Assembly: GCA_900318015.1 (NCBI GenBank)
Contig: ONJB01000018.1
Location: 1-40,415, forward strand
Direction: 5' to 3'
Source of the DNA: an uncultured Bacteroidales bacterium
GTDB lineage: Bacteria; Bacteroidota; Bacteroidia; Bacteroidales; UBA932
Length of the DNA stretch: 40,415 nt
Under the pieces are notes generated by a model, which was given only the letters and a program-made list of their open reading frames with translations, had not been told where the DNA came from and ran no database searches. Position numbers and translations under genes: made by a program. Shown one piece after another: positions 1 through 9,282 of the stretch (the first letter of the stretch is position 1; each line of letters starts with the position of its first letter).

Positions 1-678
1 AACGCCGTCGCCGACGTCCTCACCGGCAAGGTGAACCCGTCCGGCAAGCTCCCGATGACCTTCCCTGTGAACTTCATGGACCACCCGTCCTCCGCGAACT
101 TCCCGTACAACTACACCAATCAGGGTAACAACCGCGGCTTCGGCGGTTTCGGCGGCCAGCGCCAGCTCCGCAAGGACGTGGACTACACCGACTATGCCGA
201 GGGCATCTGGGTGGGCTACCGCCACTTCGCCACCAAGGGCGTCGAGGTTTCCTATCCGTTCGGCTTCGGTCTGAGCTACAGCTACTTCGTGTATTCCAAG
301 CCGGTCGTGAAGGCTACCGCCGACGGTTTTGAGGCTTCCGTCACCGTGACCAACCAGGGCAAGGTGGCCGGCAAGGAGGTCGTCGAGGTCTATGTCCACG
401 CCCCCGAAGGCGGTCTGGAGAAGCCGGCTTGCGAGCTGAAGGCCTTCGCCAAGACGAAGCTCCTCGCCCCGGGCGAGAGCCAGGTCGTGACCGTGAAGGT
501 GGACAACTACTCCCTCGCTTCCTTCAACGAGGCGACGAGCGCCTGGGAGGCCCCTGCGGGCAACTACAACGTGATGTTCGGCGCCTCCGTGGCAGACATC
601 CGCGCCCAGGCCGGCTACAAGCTCGGCAAGGCCAAGAGCTGGGCCGTGCACAATGTGCTCGCTCCTGTCACCAAATAA
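1..678 (+). CDS. GH3 beta-glucosidase, C-terminal fragment (5' end outside window)
   Basis: This is the last 225 residues of a family 3 glycoside hydrolase, which cuts terminal beta-linked glucose or xylose from oligosaccharides, probably in the periplasm. The reading frame is open from base 1. It begins with NAVADVLTGKVNPSGKLPMT, the conserved end of the GH3 C-terminal alpha/beta sandwich. A DVDYTDYAEGIWVGYRHF block follows, then YPFGFGLSY, the family hallmark that precedes the fibronectin III-like domain. That domain fills the rest (about residues 90-215, with KPACELKAFAKTKLLAPGES). The catalytic residues lie upstream of the window, so the exact specificity cannot be read. A strong terminator follows 26 nt after the stop, so this is the last gene of its transcript. 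Confidence 0.93.
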   Translation, partial: NAVADVLTGKVNPSGKLPMTFPVNFMDHPSSANFPYNYTNQGNNRGFGGFGGQRQLRKDVDYTDYAEGIWVGYRHFATKGVEVSYPFGFGLSYSYFVYSKPVVKATADGFEASVTVTNQGKVAGKEVVEVYVHAPEGGLEKPACELKAFAKTKLLAPGESQVVTVKVDNYSLASFNEATSAWEAPAGNYNVMFGASVADIRAQAGYKLGKAKSWAVHNVLAPVTK

Positions 679-703
679 GAATCGGCTCTTTCCGCCGAGA
701 ATG

Positions 704-735
704 AGCCCGGTCGTTTCAAGCGGCCGGGCTTTTTG
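704..735 (+). terminator. Rho-independent terminator after the GH3 gene
   Basis: A 10-bp stem (704-713 pairing with 721-730, one T-G pair) with loop TTTCAAG is followed directly by a T-run. It separates the GH3 gene from the GH2 gene, whose -33 box starts just after the T-run. Confidence 0.88.
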
Positions 736-767
736 TTTGCAAAACAAGAACAGAATGGGTATATTTG
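736..767 (+). promoter_or_regulatory. Bacteroidetes-type promoter of the GH2 gene
   Basis: TTTG at 736-739 and TATATTTG at 760-767 are separated by 20 nt, matching the Bacteroidetes -33/-7 consensus TTTG-N19..21-TAnnTTTG. Transcription should begin around 771-775. That argues against the ATG at 776 and for the ATG at 785 or 791. Confidence 0.75.
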
Positions 768-790
768 AGCAAATTATGCGTGTAATGACC

Positions 791-3700
791 ATGAGAAAGA
801 CCTTGACCCTCTGCCTGCTCGCGCTGGCGCTGCCTGCCGGCGCCCAGTCTTATCTGGACCGGATTTCCGATTACATCGAGAATACGTCCGTCTTCGAAGA
901 GAATCAGGAGCCCGGCCGGGCGTTCCATCTTCCGGAACAGGCCCTGTCCCTGAACGGCACCTGGAAGTTCGGCTACTTTGAAAGCCCGACGGAGGTCCCG
1001 GCGGATTTCTTCAAGCCGGCCTTCAACGACCGGAAGTGGGGGACCATCGAAGTCCCTTCCAACTGGGAGATGCAGGGGTACGGCCAGGCCGTCTTCCGCA
1101 ATGTCACCACGCCTTTCCCGCTGCTGGCTCCCAAGGAGACGCGGGAACGCTTCCTGGCGGCCCTCGAGAATCCGGACCTGCCGGAGAGCACCCGGAGTTT
1201 CTTCCTTTCCCGCCTGGGGGGCAGTATTACGCCGCCGCCTTTCGCCGTGAGCGTCCCGGAAGTCCCGGAATATAATCCTACGGGTGCCTACAGGACCACC
1301 TTCAACCTGCCCAAGGACTGGAAGGGACAGCAGGTGTTCCTGCGTTTCGAAAAGGTCGCATCGGCCTCGTTCGTGTGGATCAACGGACAGGAAGTGGGCT
1401 ATAACGAAGGCGCCCAGGAGCCCGCGGAATACAATGTGACGAAGTACCTCAAGCCCGGAAAGAACACCTTGGCGGTGCTGGTGCTCAAGTATAGCGACGG
1501 TTATTACCTGGAAGGCCAGGATTATTGGCGGCTGGCAGGCATCTTCGACGACGTGACGCTTTTCGCCGCCCCGCAGGCCCGGATCTGGGACTGGCAGGTG
1601 ATCACGGACTTCGGACCCGATTTCGTGGATTCGGACTTGAGCGTCGCCGTCAGCCTGCGCGGATTTGACGTACAGGGGAGCGGATACAAGGTGAAGGCAG
1701 CCGTCTCCCGCGACGGAAAGAACGTCGTGGAGATGAACGGCGGTCCCGTCTCCATCGGCCCGGGCAGCTTCCAGACGGTGAACCTGGTCGCGAAGGTGAA
1801 GGCCCCGGAGAAATGGACGGCGGAAACCCCGGTCCTGTACCGGCTGGACCTCGTCCTCACGGACGCGGCCGGTAAGGTCGTCGACAAGGTGGAAAAGCGT
1901 ATCGGCTTCAAGAAGACGGAGATCCGGGACGGTGTCTTCTACCTGAACGGACAGCCTGTGAAAGTGAGTGCGGAGTGCTCCCACATGCAGCATCCGACCC
2001 TGGGTCACGCCATGACGGAGGAAGTCATCCGCCGCGACATGGAAATCCTCAAGCAGTTCAATTTCAACGCGGTCCGCACCTCGCACTATCCGCCCGTGAA
2101 CGAATACCTGGACCTGGCCGACGAATACGGCCTCTATGTGATTGACGAGACCGGCGATGAGGCCCATGCTTCGGAATACGTGTCCAGCTGGCCGCAGTTT
2201 ACGGAGATGTACCGCGAGCGGGTGCAGAAGATGGTCCTGCGGGACCGCAACCACGCTTGCGTCCTGTTCTGGAGCGCCGGTAACGAGAGCGGTGAAGGCA
2301 ATAACATCGCGGAAGTGATCAAGGAAGGCAAGCGCCTGGATCCTACCCGATTCTGGATGTACGGCGGCAATGCGGCCAAGCATCCGGCCGAGGACATCGT
2401 CGGTCCGCGCTATCCCATCCCCATCGAGCATGAAATCGGCTACGGCCTGGATACCAAGGACATGCGTCCTTCCTTCATGGACGAATATCTGTCTGTCGCC
2501 GGTAACGGCGGCGGTGCCATGGATGATTTCTGGGAGGTGATCTACGCGCATCCCAAGCTCATGGGCGGCGCCATCTGGGATTTCGTGAGTCCGGGTCTCG
2601 AGGAGCCGGTACGCGCGCTGAAGGACAAGTCGCCGAATGCGGTCCCCGCCCATATCATGGGCAAGGCCAAATTGGTCAAGGGCCCCACCGGGAAAGCCAT
2701 CGACCTGAACAAGCAGGACCAGTGGGTGCAGGTGTACCGGGCCGATGCCGTGGAGATTTCCGGTGACAAATTGACCCTTACGCTGGACGTCCTGCCCCGG
2801 AAGTACAATGTTTCCGGCGGTTATCTCCTCACGAAGGGTGACAATCAGTTCGGGATCCAGCAGTATCGCTCCGAACGCCTTGATTTCTATCTGGACACTG
2901 GCAAGAAGGAGGTCCTGTCGGCCGCCCTGCCCGCAGATTGGGAGGGAAAGTGGCACAACGTGACCGCCACCTATGACGGCGCCGCTATGACGATTTACAT
3001 CGACGGCGTCGAAGCCGCTTCGAAGCCCCTGAAGGGGAACATCCGCAACCTGCCGCTCGCGGTCTGCATCGGCCGGAATGAGCAAACCTGCGGACAGGAG
3101 ACGAGCGTCTTCACCTGCGATGCGGTGATTGACAATGTCGGCATTTTCGCCGATGCGGTGAAGCCGGGTTCCTTCGATCCGTCGAAGGCGGCGCTCTGGC
3201 TGGATTTCGAAGAGGAGACCCAGGAAGGCACCTTCTGGACTTACGGCCTCGGCGCGCGCACCTACGGCAGCATCTGGCCGGACCGCACGCCGCAGCCGGA
3301 GATGTGGCAGATGAAGAAGAGCACGCAGCCGCTGTCCTTCACGCTCCTGGATCCGGAGCAGGGGACCGTGGAAGTGTGGAACCGAAGCCGGTTCTTGAAT
3401 GCCTCGCACTATACGACCTCCTGGACTTTGACGGCCGATGCCGACGTGGTCGCTTCCGGTTCGATGCCGCTGGATGTCGCGCCGATGGAGCGCAAGATCG
3501 TTCGTATCCCGTTGAAGCATCCGGAGGCTGTCCCGGGAAAGGAGTATCGGCTCACGGTCAGTTCGGCGTTGGCAAAAGATGAAATCTGGGCTCCGAAAGG
3601 CCACGAGGTCTCCTGGGACCAGTTCGAGTTGACGGCCTGGAATGTCCCGGCCAAGTCCGTCCCTGCCACCGGCCAAGTCCGGCTGGCGCAGGATGCAAAG

Positions 3701-4639
3701 GGCATTACGGCTTCCGGTCAGGGTTTCGCTTACCGGTTCGATGCTGCTACGGGAGAACTGGTTTCCGCCGTCGTGGATGGAAAGGAAATGCTCTCCGCAC
3801 CGCTCAAGCTGAATGTCTGGCGGGCGCCGCTCGCCAACGAACTGGACGGCTGGAACGCCGGCAGCGGCGGCCGGATCGATGCCAAGGGCTACGGTACGCT
3901 TGGCTCCGGCCAGGTCTTGGCCTCCCATTACCATGTGGCGGGGCTGGACCGGATGTCTGCGATTCCCATCCGGGTGGAAGCCCGGGAAGCGGGGGACGAG
4001 GTGGTAATCGACGTCCGCGACCTGGCCGTCACGGGCTATGACAACGTCCAGTTGGATGCCTATATCAGTGGCAATACGTATAACGGGTTCGACGAGACCT
4101 GGTCCTGGCGGGTCGCCGGGGACGGGACGTTGACCGTGCACCACAAAGTGTACCCGCAGGGGAACATGCCCGCGTGGCTCCCGCGTATGGGTGTCACGAT
4201 GATGCTGGACAAGTCCCTGAACCAGGTGGAGTGGCACGGAAGAGGTCCGCAGGCTTCCTATCCGGACCGCAAGAGCGGCTACCGGCTGGGCATCTGGAAG
4301 ACGGATGTCGAGTCCATGTACGAGCCCTACCTGATTCCGCAGGATTATGGCCTGCGAATGGACAGCCGCTGGGTCCGGATGACGGATGGAGATGGCGCCG
4401 GCCTGGAGTTCTCCATGGACCAGCCGTTCGCCTTCAACGCCTATGACTGCACGACGGAGAACCTCACCAAGGCCCTGTACCAGTTCGACCTTCAGCGGGG
4501 CGGTGACATCACCCTGAACCTGGACTACGCCACCTCCGGCGTGGGCGATACCGCTCGGGGTATCCTGGGCGCCTACCGCGCTTATCCGACCACGTACGAG
4601 CGGGTCATCAGCATCCGACCGATTTTTTGTCAAAAATAA
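791..4639 (+). CDS. Secreted GH2 beta-galactosidase-like glycosidase with inserted LamG domain
   Basis: A GH2 retaining glycosidase of about 1282 residues, probably beta-galactosidase-like and exported. The ATG at 791 gives a clean signal peptide (MRKTLTLCLLALALPAGAQ); ATGs at 776 and 785 are alternatives. Order of domains: N-terminal jelly roll (about 40-270, with NWEMQGYG and GIFDDVTLF), Ig-like domain, then TIM barrel with RTSHYPPVNEYLDLADEYGL. In GNESGEG, E499 is the expected acid/base; in FMDEYLSVAGNGGG, E565 is the expected nucleophile. Between IWDFVSPGLEEP and YGSIWPDRTPQPE, where LacZ has a short loop, sits a LamG/concanavalin-like domain (about 620-805, WHNVTATYDGAAMTIYIDG). A C-terminal beta-galactosidase small-chain domain ends the protein. 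The rhamnose operon downstream suggests a pectin or rhamnogalacturonan-type substrate, but that is inference. Confidence 0.9.
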   Translation: MRKTLTLCLLALALPAGAQSYLDRISDYIENTSVFEENQEPGRAFHLPEQALSLNGTWKFGYFESPTEVPADFFKPAFNDRKWGTIEVPSNWEMQGYGQAVFRNVTTPFPLLAPKETRERFLAALENPDLPESTRSFFLSRLGGSITPPPFAVSVPEVPEYNPTGAYRTTFNLPKDWKGQQVFLRFEKVASASFVWINGQEVGYNEGAQEPAEYNVTKYLKPGKNTLAVLVLKYSDGYYLEGQDYWRLAGIFDDVTLFAAPQARIWDWQVITDFGPDFVDSDLSVAVSLRGFDVQGSGYKVKAAVSRDGKNVVEMNGGPVSIGPGSFQTVNLVAKVKAPEKWTAETPVLYRLDLVLTDAAGKVVDKVEKRIGFKKTEIRDGVFYLNGQPVKVSAECSHMQHPTLGHAMTEEVIRRDMEILKQFNFNAVRTSHYPPVNEYLDLADEYGLYVIDETGDEAHASEYVSSWPQFTEMYRERVQKMVLRDRNHACVLFWSAGNESGEGNNIAEVIKEGKRLDPTRFWMYGGNAAKHPAEDIVGPRYPIPIEHEIGYGLDTKDMRPSFMDEYLSVAGNGGGAMDDFWEVIYAHPKLMGGAIWDFVSPGLEEPVRALKDKSPNAVPAHIMGKAKLVKGPTGKAIDLNKQDQWVQVYRADAVEISGDKLTLTLDVLPRKYNVSGGYLLTKGDNQFGIQQYRSERLDFYLDTGKKEVLSAALPADWEGKWHNVTATYDGAAMTIYIDGVEAASKPLKGNIRNLPLAVCIGRNEQTCGQETSVFTCDAVIDNVGIFADAVKPGSFDPSKAALWLDFEEETQEGTFWTYGLGARTYGSIWPDRTPQPEMWQMKKSTQPLSFTLLDPEQGTVEVWNRSRFLNASHYTTSWTLTADADVVASGSMPLDVAPMERKIVRIPLKHPEAVPGKEYRLTVSSALAKDEIWAPKGHEVSWDQFELTAWNVPAKSVPATGQVRLAQDAKGITASGQGFAYRFDAATGELVSAVVDGKEMLSAPLKLNVWRAPLANELDGWNAGSGGRIDAKGYGTLGSGQVLASHYHVAGLDRMSAIPIRVEAREAGDEVVIDVRDLAVTGYDNVQLDAYISGNTYNGFDETWSWRVAGDGTLTVHHKVYPQGNMPAWLPRMGVTMMLDKSLNQVEWHGRGPQASYPDRKSGYRLGIWKTDVESMYEPYLIPQDYGLRMDSRWVRMTDGDGAGLEFSMDQPFAFNAYDCTTENLTKALYQFDLQRGGDITLNLDYATSGVGDTARGILGAYRAYPTTYERVISIRPIFCQK

Positions 4640-4685
4640 AAGTTTTTCTCGCAGAATAAACACCGAAAATGCGTAGATAATCCGG

Positions 4686-4693
4686 TATATTTG
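4686..4693 (+). promoter_or_regulatory. -7 promoter element of the rhamnose operon
   Basis: TATATTTG lies 26 nt before the rhaB ATG and matches TAnnTTTG. I see no good TTTG at the expected -33 position (around 4662-4666), which would fit a promoter that needs an activator. The 80-nt gap from the GH2 stop holds no clear terminator. Confidence 0.55.
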
Positions 4694-4719
4694 CCAAAGT
4701 ACAATCGCAAATACCGGTT

Positions 4720-6147
4720 ATGGCTGACAAAAAGACCTTCCTGGCTTTCGACTGCGGCGCCACTTCGGGGCGCGCGGTGCTGGCTACCTTCGCCGATGGT
4801 GCCTTCGACATGAAGGAGGTGTACCGCTTTCCGAGCGGCATCATTGAACTGAACGGCAAGTATTACTGGGACATCCTCGCCATCTACGATCACTTCCGTA
4901 AGTGCCTCACGCAGTTGGGGCGCGAAGGGGTTCGGATTGATTCCATCGGAATCGACACCTGGGGCGTGGACTTCGGCTTCGTGGCGGACGACGGTACCCT
5001 GGTGGGCAATCCCCGCGCGTACCGCGACCCGTACACGGACGGCATCCCGGAGGAGGTGTTCCAGATTGTCTCCCGGGAGGACCTGTACGGGGCGACCGGG
5101 ATCCAGATCATGAACTTCAACTCCATCTTCCAGCTGTACGCGCAGACGAAGGAAGGCTTCGCTCCGCTCCGCGCGTCGGACAAGATTCTTTTCATGCCGG
5201 ATCTTCTCTCCTTTATGTTGACAGGAAAGAAAGTTTGCGAGTACACGATCGCCTCCACTTCGGGCATGATGGACCAGACTTCGCGCCAGTTCAACGAGGG
5301 GTTGCTGGAGAAGCTCGGCATCCGGACCGACGTCCTGCTGCCCATCACGCAGCCCGGTACCGTCATCGGCCCGCTGCGGAAGGAAATCGCCGATGCCTGC
5401 GGGGTTCCGCAGGTCCCCGTTATCGCCGTTGCCGGCCATGACACGGCGTCAGCCATCGCCGCCGTCCCGGCTGCGGACGAGAAGTTTGCCTACCTGTCCA
5501 GCGGCACTTGGAGTCTGATGGGCATCGAGACCCCGGCCCCGGTCATCAACGCTGAATCCACCCGCCTGAACTTCACCAACGAGGGCGGCATCGACGGGAC
5601 CACCCGGTTCCTCAAGAACATCACGGGCATGTGGCTTCTGGAACAGAGCCGCAAGGTCTGGGCTGCGCAAGGCCGCGCCTACAGCTACGGCGAGATGGAG
5701 AAGATGGCCCGGAGCGAGGCCGCCTTCCCGTCCATCGTCAATCCGGATGACCCGCGCTTCGCCGCTCCTGCGAATATGGTCGATGCCATCGACAGCTATC
5801 TCCGCGAGACCGGCCAGCCTGTTCCGGAGAGCGACGCGCAATACATCAGCTGCATCTACCACAGCCTGGCCTGCCGTTACAAGGAGGTCGTGGACATGCT
5901 CCAGGGCTTTGCCCCGTTCCCGATTGAGAAGCTCCATGTGATCGGCGGCGGCAGCGCCAACGATACGATGAGCCAGTGGACGGCGGATGCCCTCGGCATC
6001 CCCGTGGTCGCCGGACCTACCGAGGCGACCGCCATCGGCAATGTGATGATCCAGGCCCGTGCCGCAGGCCTCGTCAAGGACCGCTGGGAGATGCGGAAGA
6101 TGATTGCCAATGCCTTTGCCGTCAAGACTTTTACGCCAAACAATTAA
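4720..6147 (+). CDS. rhaB: Rhamnulokinase
   Basis: A FGGY-family sugar kinase of 475 residues, the usual length, that phosphorylates L-rhamnulose to L-rhamnulose 1-phosphate in the cytoplasm. The N-terminal phosphate-binding motif DCGATSGR is at residues 11-18. DTWGVDFGF and GHDTASA lie in the expected places, YLSSGTWSLMGIE marks the start of the second actin-like lobe, and HVIGGGSANDTMSQWTAD is the adenosine-binding region. The next three genes (isomerase, rhamnose-proton symporter, aldolase) complete the rhamnose route and make this assignment firm over xylulokinase or fuculokinase. It is the first gene of the operon. No regulator gene is adjacent. Confidence 0.96.
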   Translation: MADKKTFLAFDCGATSGRAVLATFADGAFDMKEVYRFPSGIIELNGKYYWDILAIYDHFRKCLTQLGREGVRIDSIGIDTWGVDFGFVADDGTLVGNPRAYRDPYTDGIPEEVFQIVSREDLYGATGIQIMNFNSIFQLYAQTKEGFAPLRASDKILFMPDLLSFMLTGKKVCEYTIASTSGMMDQTSRQFNEGLLEKLGIRTDVLLPITQPGTVIGPLRKEIADACGVPQVPVIAVAGHDTASAIAAVPAADEKFAYLSSGTWSLMGIETPAPVINAESTRLNFTNEGGIDGTTRFLKNITGMWLLEQSRKVWAAQGRAYSYGEMEKMARSEAAFPSIVNPDDPRFAAPANMVDAIDSYLRETGQPVPESDAQYISCIYHSLACRYKEVVDMLQGFAPFPIEKLHVIGGGSANDTMSQWTADALGIPVVAGPTEATAIGNVMIQARAAGLVKDRWEMRKMIANAFAVKTFTPNN

Positions 6148-6161
6148 AAAACACTGATACC

Positions 6162-7412
6162 ATGAAAGAAGCACAGATCCTGAGAGCCTACGAGTTCGCT
6201 AAGGAGCGCTATGCCGCCATCGGTGTGGACACCGACAAGGCTGTCGAGACCCTCGAGAAGACCCCGATTTCCCTGCACTGCTGGCAGACCGACGACGTGA
6301 TCGGTTTTGAAAGCGCGGCAGGCCTTTCCGGCGGCATCCAGACCACCGGCAACTATCCGGGCCGCGCCCGCAACATCGACGAGGTCCGCGCGGACGTCAA
6401 GTTCGCCAAGAGCCTCATCGCCGGCAACCACCGCCTGAACCTCCATGAGATCTACGGCGACTTCGGCGGCAAGTTCGTGGACCGTGACGAGGTCACCGTC
6501 GACTATTTCCAGAGCTGGATCCAGTGGGCGAAGGAGAACAACATGAAGTTGGACTTCAACTCCACCTCCTTCGGCCATCCCAAGAGCGGCGACCTGTCCC
6601 TGGCCAATCCCGATCCCGCCATCCGGGAATTCTGGATCGAGCATACCAAGCGCTGCCGCCGGATCGCGGATGCGATGGGCAAGGCCCAGGGCGACCCCTG
6701 TATCATGAACATCTGGGTCCATGACGGTTCCAAGGACCAGACCGTGGAGCGCAAGCGCTACCGCGAGATTTTCGCCGAGGCCCTGGACGAGATCCTGAAG
6801 GAGGACCTTCCGGGCATGAAGACCTGCCTGGAGGCGAAGCTCTTCGGCATCGGCCTTGAAAGCTATACCGTGGGTTCCCATGACTTCGTGGCCGGCTACT
6901 GCGCCACCCGCAAGCTCATGTACACCCTGGACACCGGCCACTATGAGATGACCGAGAACGTGGCCGACATGGTGGCCTCGCTCCTGCTCTTCGTCCCGGA
7001 ACTGATGCTCCACGTCTCCCGCCCGATCCGCTGGGACTCCGACCACGTGACCATCATGAACGACCAGACCCTGGACCTGTTCAAGGAGATCGTCCGTGCC
7101 GACGCCCTGAACCGCAGCCACATCGGCCTGGACTACTTCGATGCTGCCATCAACCGCATCGGTGCCTATGTGATCGGCACCCGCGCCACCCAGAAATGTG
7201 TCCTCTCCGCGCTCCTCGAGCCGCTCGCCAAGCTCCGCGAGTATGAGGATGCCGGCAAGGGCTTCCAGCGTCTGGCCCTCCTCGAGGAGGCGAAGACCCT
7301 TCCGTTCGGCGCCGTGTTCGATTACTTTAACTACAAGAACGGTGTGCCCGTGGGTGAGGAATTCATCCCTTGCATCGAGCAGTACGAGAAGGAAGTCACC
7401 AGCAAGCGATAA
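6162..7412 (+). CDS. rhaA: L-rhamnose isomerase
   Basis: A cytoplasmic metal-dependent isomerase of 416 residues (E. coli RhaA is 419) that converts L-rhamnose to L-rhamnulose. The start MKEAQILRAYEFAKERY at 6162 lies 14 nt after the rhaB stop; a longer open frame upstream lies inside rhaB and is not used. The motif ISLHCWQTDDVIGFE is near residues 36-50. LDTGHYEMTEN (H260) and RPIRWDSDHV (D292, D294) correspond to the manganese-site residues of the E. coli enzyme. No Shine-Dalgarno is present. Confidence 0.97.
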   Translation: MKEAQILRAYEFAKERYAAIGVDTDKAVETLEKTPISLHCWQTDDVIGFESAAGLSGGIQTTGNYPGRARNIDEVRADVKFAKSLIAGNHRLNLHEIYGDFGGKFVDRDEVTVDYFQSWIQWAKENNMKLDFNSTSFGHPKSGDLSLANPDPAIREFWIEHTKRCRRIADAMGKAQGDPCIMNIWVHDGSKDQTVERKRYREIFAEALDEILKEDLPGMKTCLEAKLFGIGLESYTVGSHDFVAGYCATRKLMYTLDTGHYEMTENVADMVASLLLFVPELMLHVSRPIRWDSDHVTIMNDQTLDLFKEIVRADALNRSHIGLDYFDAAINRIGAYVIGTRATQKCVLSALLEPLAKLREYEDAGKGFQRLALLEEAKTLPFGAVFDYFNYKNGVPVGEEFIPCIEQYEKEVTSKR

Positions 7413-7415
7413 GTT

Positions 7416-8435
7416 ATGTATCTGATCATCGGACTGTTAATCATTGCGATCGGGGCGTTCTGCCAGAGTTCCAGCTACGTCCCGATCAACAAGATCAAGG
7501 ATTGGAGCTGGGAAAGCTACTGGATTGTCCAGGGCGTCTTCGCTTGGCTGCTCTTCCCGCTGGTGGGCGCTCTCCTGTCGGTCTCCGGGACCGGCGGCAG
7601 CTTCGGCGACCTGCTTTCCATGATGAGCGCGAACCCCAAGGCCACCTGGCTCACCATCCTCTTCGGTGCGCTATGGGGCGTTGGCGGTCTGACGTTCGGC
7701 CTCAGCATGCGCTATCTAGGCGTTGCCCTGGGCCAGAGCATCGCGCTGGGTACCTGCTCGGCGCTCGGCGCCATCCTGGGCCCGGTCTTCACGGGGCATG
7801 CGGGTGACCTGACGAGCGCCGTGATCATCGGTGTCGTCGTTACCCTGATCGGCATCGCCATCATCGGCGTCGCCGGCGGCATGAAGGCCGCCGCGCTGCC
7901 GGAGGAGGAGAAGAAGAAGGCCGTCAAGGACTTCAATTTCGGCAAGGGCATCGCCGTGGCGCTGCTCGCCGGTTTCATGAGCGCCTGCTTCAACATCGGC
8001 CTGAACTTCGGCCAGGATCTGTTCCTGCCGGGCACGAAGCCGATCTTCCAGACGCTGCCGGCCACGATGCTCGTGACCTTCGGCGGCTTCCTGACGAATG
8101 CGGCCTACTGCTTCTTCCAGAACAACAAGAACAAGACTTGGGCCGACTACGGCAAGAAGGCTCTCTGGGGCAACAACCTGATTTTCTGCTGCCTCGCGGG
8201 CCTCTTGTGGTATAGCCAGTTCTTCGGGCTGAGCCTCGGCAAGGGCTTCCTGACGGACTACCCGGTCCTCATCACCTTCAGCTGGTGCATCCTGATGGCG
8301 CTGAACGTCGTGTTCTCCAACGTCTGGGGCATCCTCCTCAAGGAGTGGAAGGGCGTTTCCCGCAAGACCGTCACGGTCCTGCTGGTCGGCCTCGCCGTGT
8401 TGATTTTCAGTACTTTCCTGCCGCAATTGATATGA
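7416..8435 (+). CDS. rhaT: L-rhamnose/proton symporter RhaT
   Basis: An inner-membrane sugar transporter of 339 residues, close to the 344 of E. coli RhaT, with about ten hydrophobic helices spread through its length. It starts MYLIIGLLIIAIGAFCQSSSYVP, and the conserved stretch ALWGVGGLTFGLSMRYLGVA is characteristic. It starts 3 nt after the rhaA stop, and its own stop overlaps the rhaD start as ATGA, so the two are probably translationally coupled. It should import L-rhamnose with protons. Confidence 0.95.
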   Translation: MYLIIGLLIIAIGAFCQSSSYVPINKIKDWSWESYWIVQGVFAWLLFPLVGALLSVSGTGGSFGDLLSMMSANPKATWLTILFGALWGVGGLTFGLSMRYLGVALGQSIALGTCSALGAILGPVFTGHAGDLTSAVIIGVVVTLIGIAIIGVAGGMKAAALPEEEKKKAVKDFNFGKGIAVALLAGFMSACFNIGLNFGQDLFLPGTKPIFQTLPATMLVTFGGFLTNAAYCFFQNNKNKTWADYGKKALWGNNLIFCCLAGLLWYSQFFGLSLGKGFLTDYPVLITFSWCILMALNVVFSNVWGILLKEWKGVSRKTVTVLLVGLAVLIFSTFLPQLI

Positions 8436-9241
8436 GTATCCTGGACAACAGACCGGCCCTGAAGGCCGAAATCGACAAGGTTGCCGAAGTGGCCGGCTAT
8501 CTCTGGCAGAAGGGTTGGGCCGAGCGGAACGGCGGCAACATCACCATCAACATCACCGGCTGGGTGGACGATGCGATGCGGGCCCTTCCGCCCATCAGCA
8601 CGGCGATTCCCATCGGTGCGCAACTGCCGCAGCTGGAAGGCTGCTGGTTCTATTGCAAGGGGACCGGCCGGCGGATGCGGGACCTCGCCCGCGACCCGAT
8701 GGCGAATGGCTCCATCATCCGCATCGTGGACGATTGCATGCGGTACGAGATCGTGGCGGATTTCCCTGTCGCTCCCACCTCTGAACTCCCTTCCCACCTG
8801 AGCGTGCATAACTATCTGCTGGCCAAAGGTTCCCCGTACCGGGCGTCCCTGCACACCCATCCCATCGAACTGGTGGCGATGACCCATAGCCGGAAATGGA
8901 TGGAGAAGGATGTGGCCACCCGCATGCTCTGGTCCATGATTCCTGAGACCAAGGCCTTCTGCCCGCGCGGCTTGGGAATGGTCCCGTATATGCTTCCTTC
9001 CAGCGTGGACCTCGCCGAGGCGACGATCCGCGCCATCGATGAGGATTATGACGTGGTCATGTGGGAAAAGCATGGCGTATTTGCGGTGGATACCGACGTG
9101 ATGTCGGCCTTCGACCAGGTCGATGTCCTGAACAAGGCCGCCCAGATCTACATCGCCGCCCGGAACATGGGCTTCGAGCCGGATGGGATGACGGACGGCC
9201 AGATGCAGGAGCTGTCCGAGGTTTTCCATCTTCCAAAATAG
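8432..9241 (+). CDS. rhaD: Rhamnulose-1-phosphate aldolase
   Basis: A class II aldolase of 269 residues (E. coli 274) that splits L-rhamnulose 1-phosphate into dihydroxyacetone phosphate and L-lactaldehyde. The start MSILDNRPALKAEIDKVAEV overlaps the rhaT stop by 4 nt. Family features: ERNGGNITINIT near residue 31, catalytic E118 in SELPSHLSVH, zinc ligands H141 and H143 in LHTHPIE, and a third histidine, H214, in WEKHGVF. No lactaldehyde reductase gene follows, so the fate of lactaldehyde must be handled from elsewhere in the genome. Confidence 0.96.
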   Translation: MSILDNRPALKAEIDKVAEVAGYLWQKGWAERNGGNITINITGWVDDAMRALPPISTAIPIGAQLPQLEGCWFYCKGTGRRMRDLARDPMANGSIIRIVDDCMRYEIVADFPVAPTSELPSHLSVHNYLLAKGSPYRASLHTHPIELVAMTHSRKWMEKDVATRMLWSMIPETKAFCPRGLGMVPYMLPSSVDLAEATIRAIDEDYDVVMWEKHGVFAVDTDVMSAFDQVDVLNKAAQIYIAARNMGFEPDGMTDGQMQELSEVFHLPK

Positions 9242-9282
9242 GAAAATAATCCGTAACTTGCGGTCCCATTCAAACTGACACC

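Noticed and set aside
716-4663. A 1315-codon open frame on the minus strand opposite the GH2 gene
   Set aside because: It is a shadow frame caused by GC-rich third positions: rich in H, R, G, D and V, without domain motifs. The plus strand encodes a clear GH2 enzyme with promoter and signal peptide.
9254-9261. A promoter just before lpdA (TAACTTGC)
   Set aside because: The last two positions deviate from TAnnTTTG and no -33 box is placed well. It is mentioned in the gene entry but not listed as a feature.
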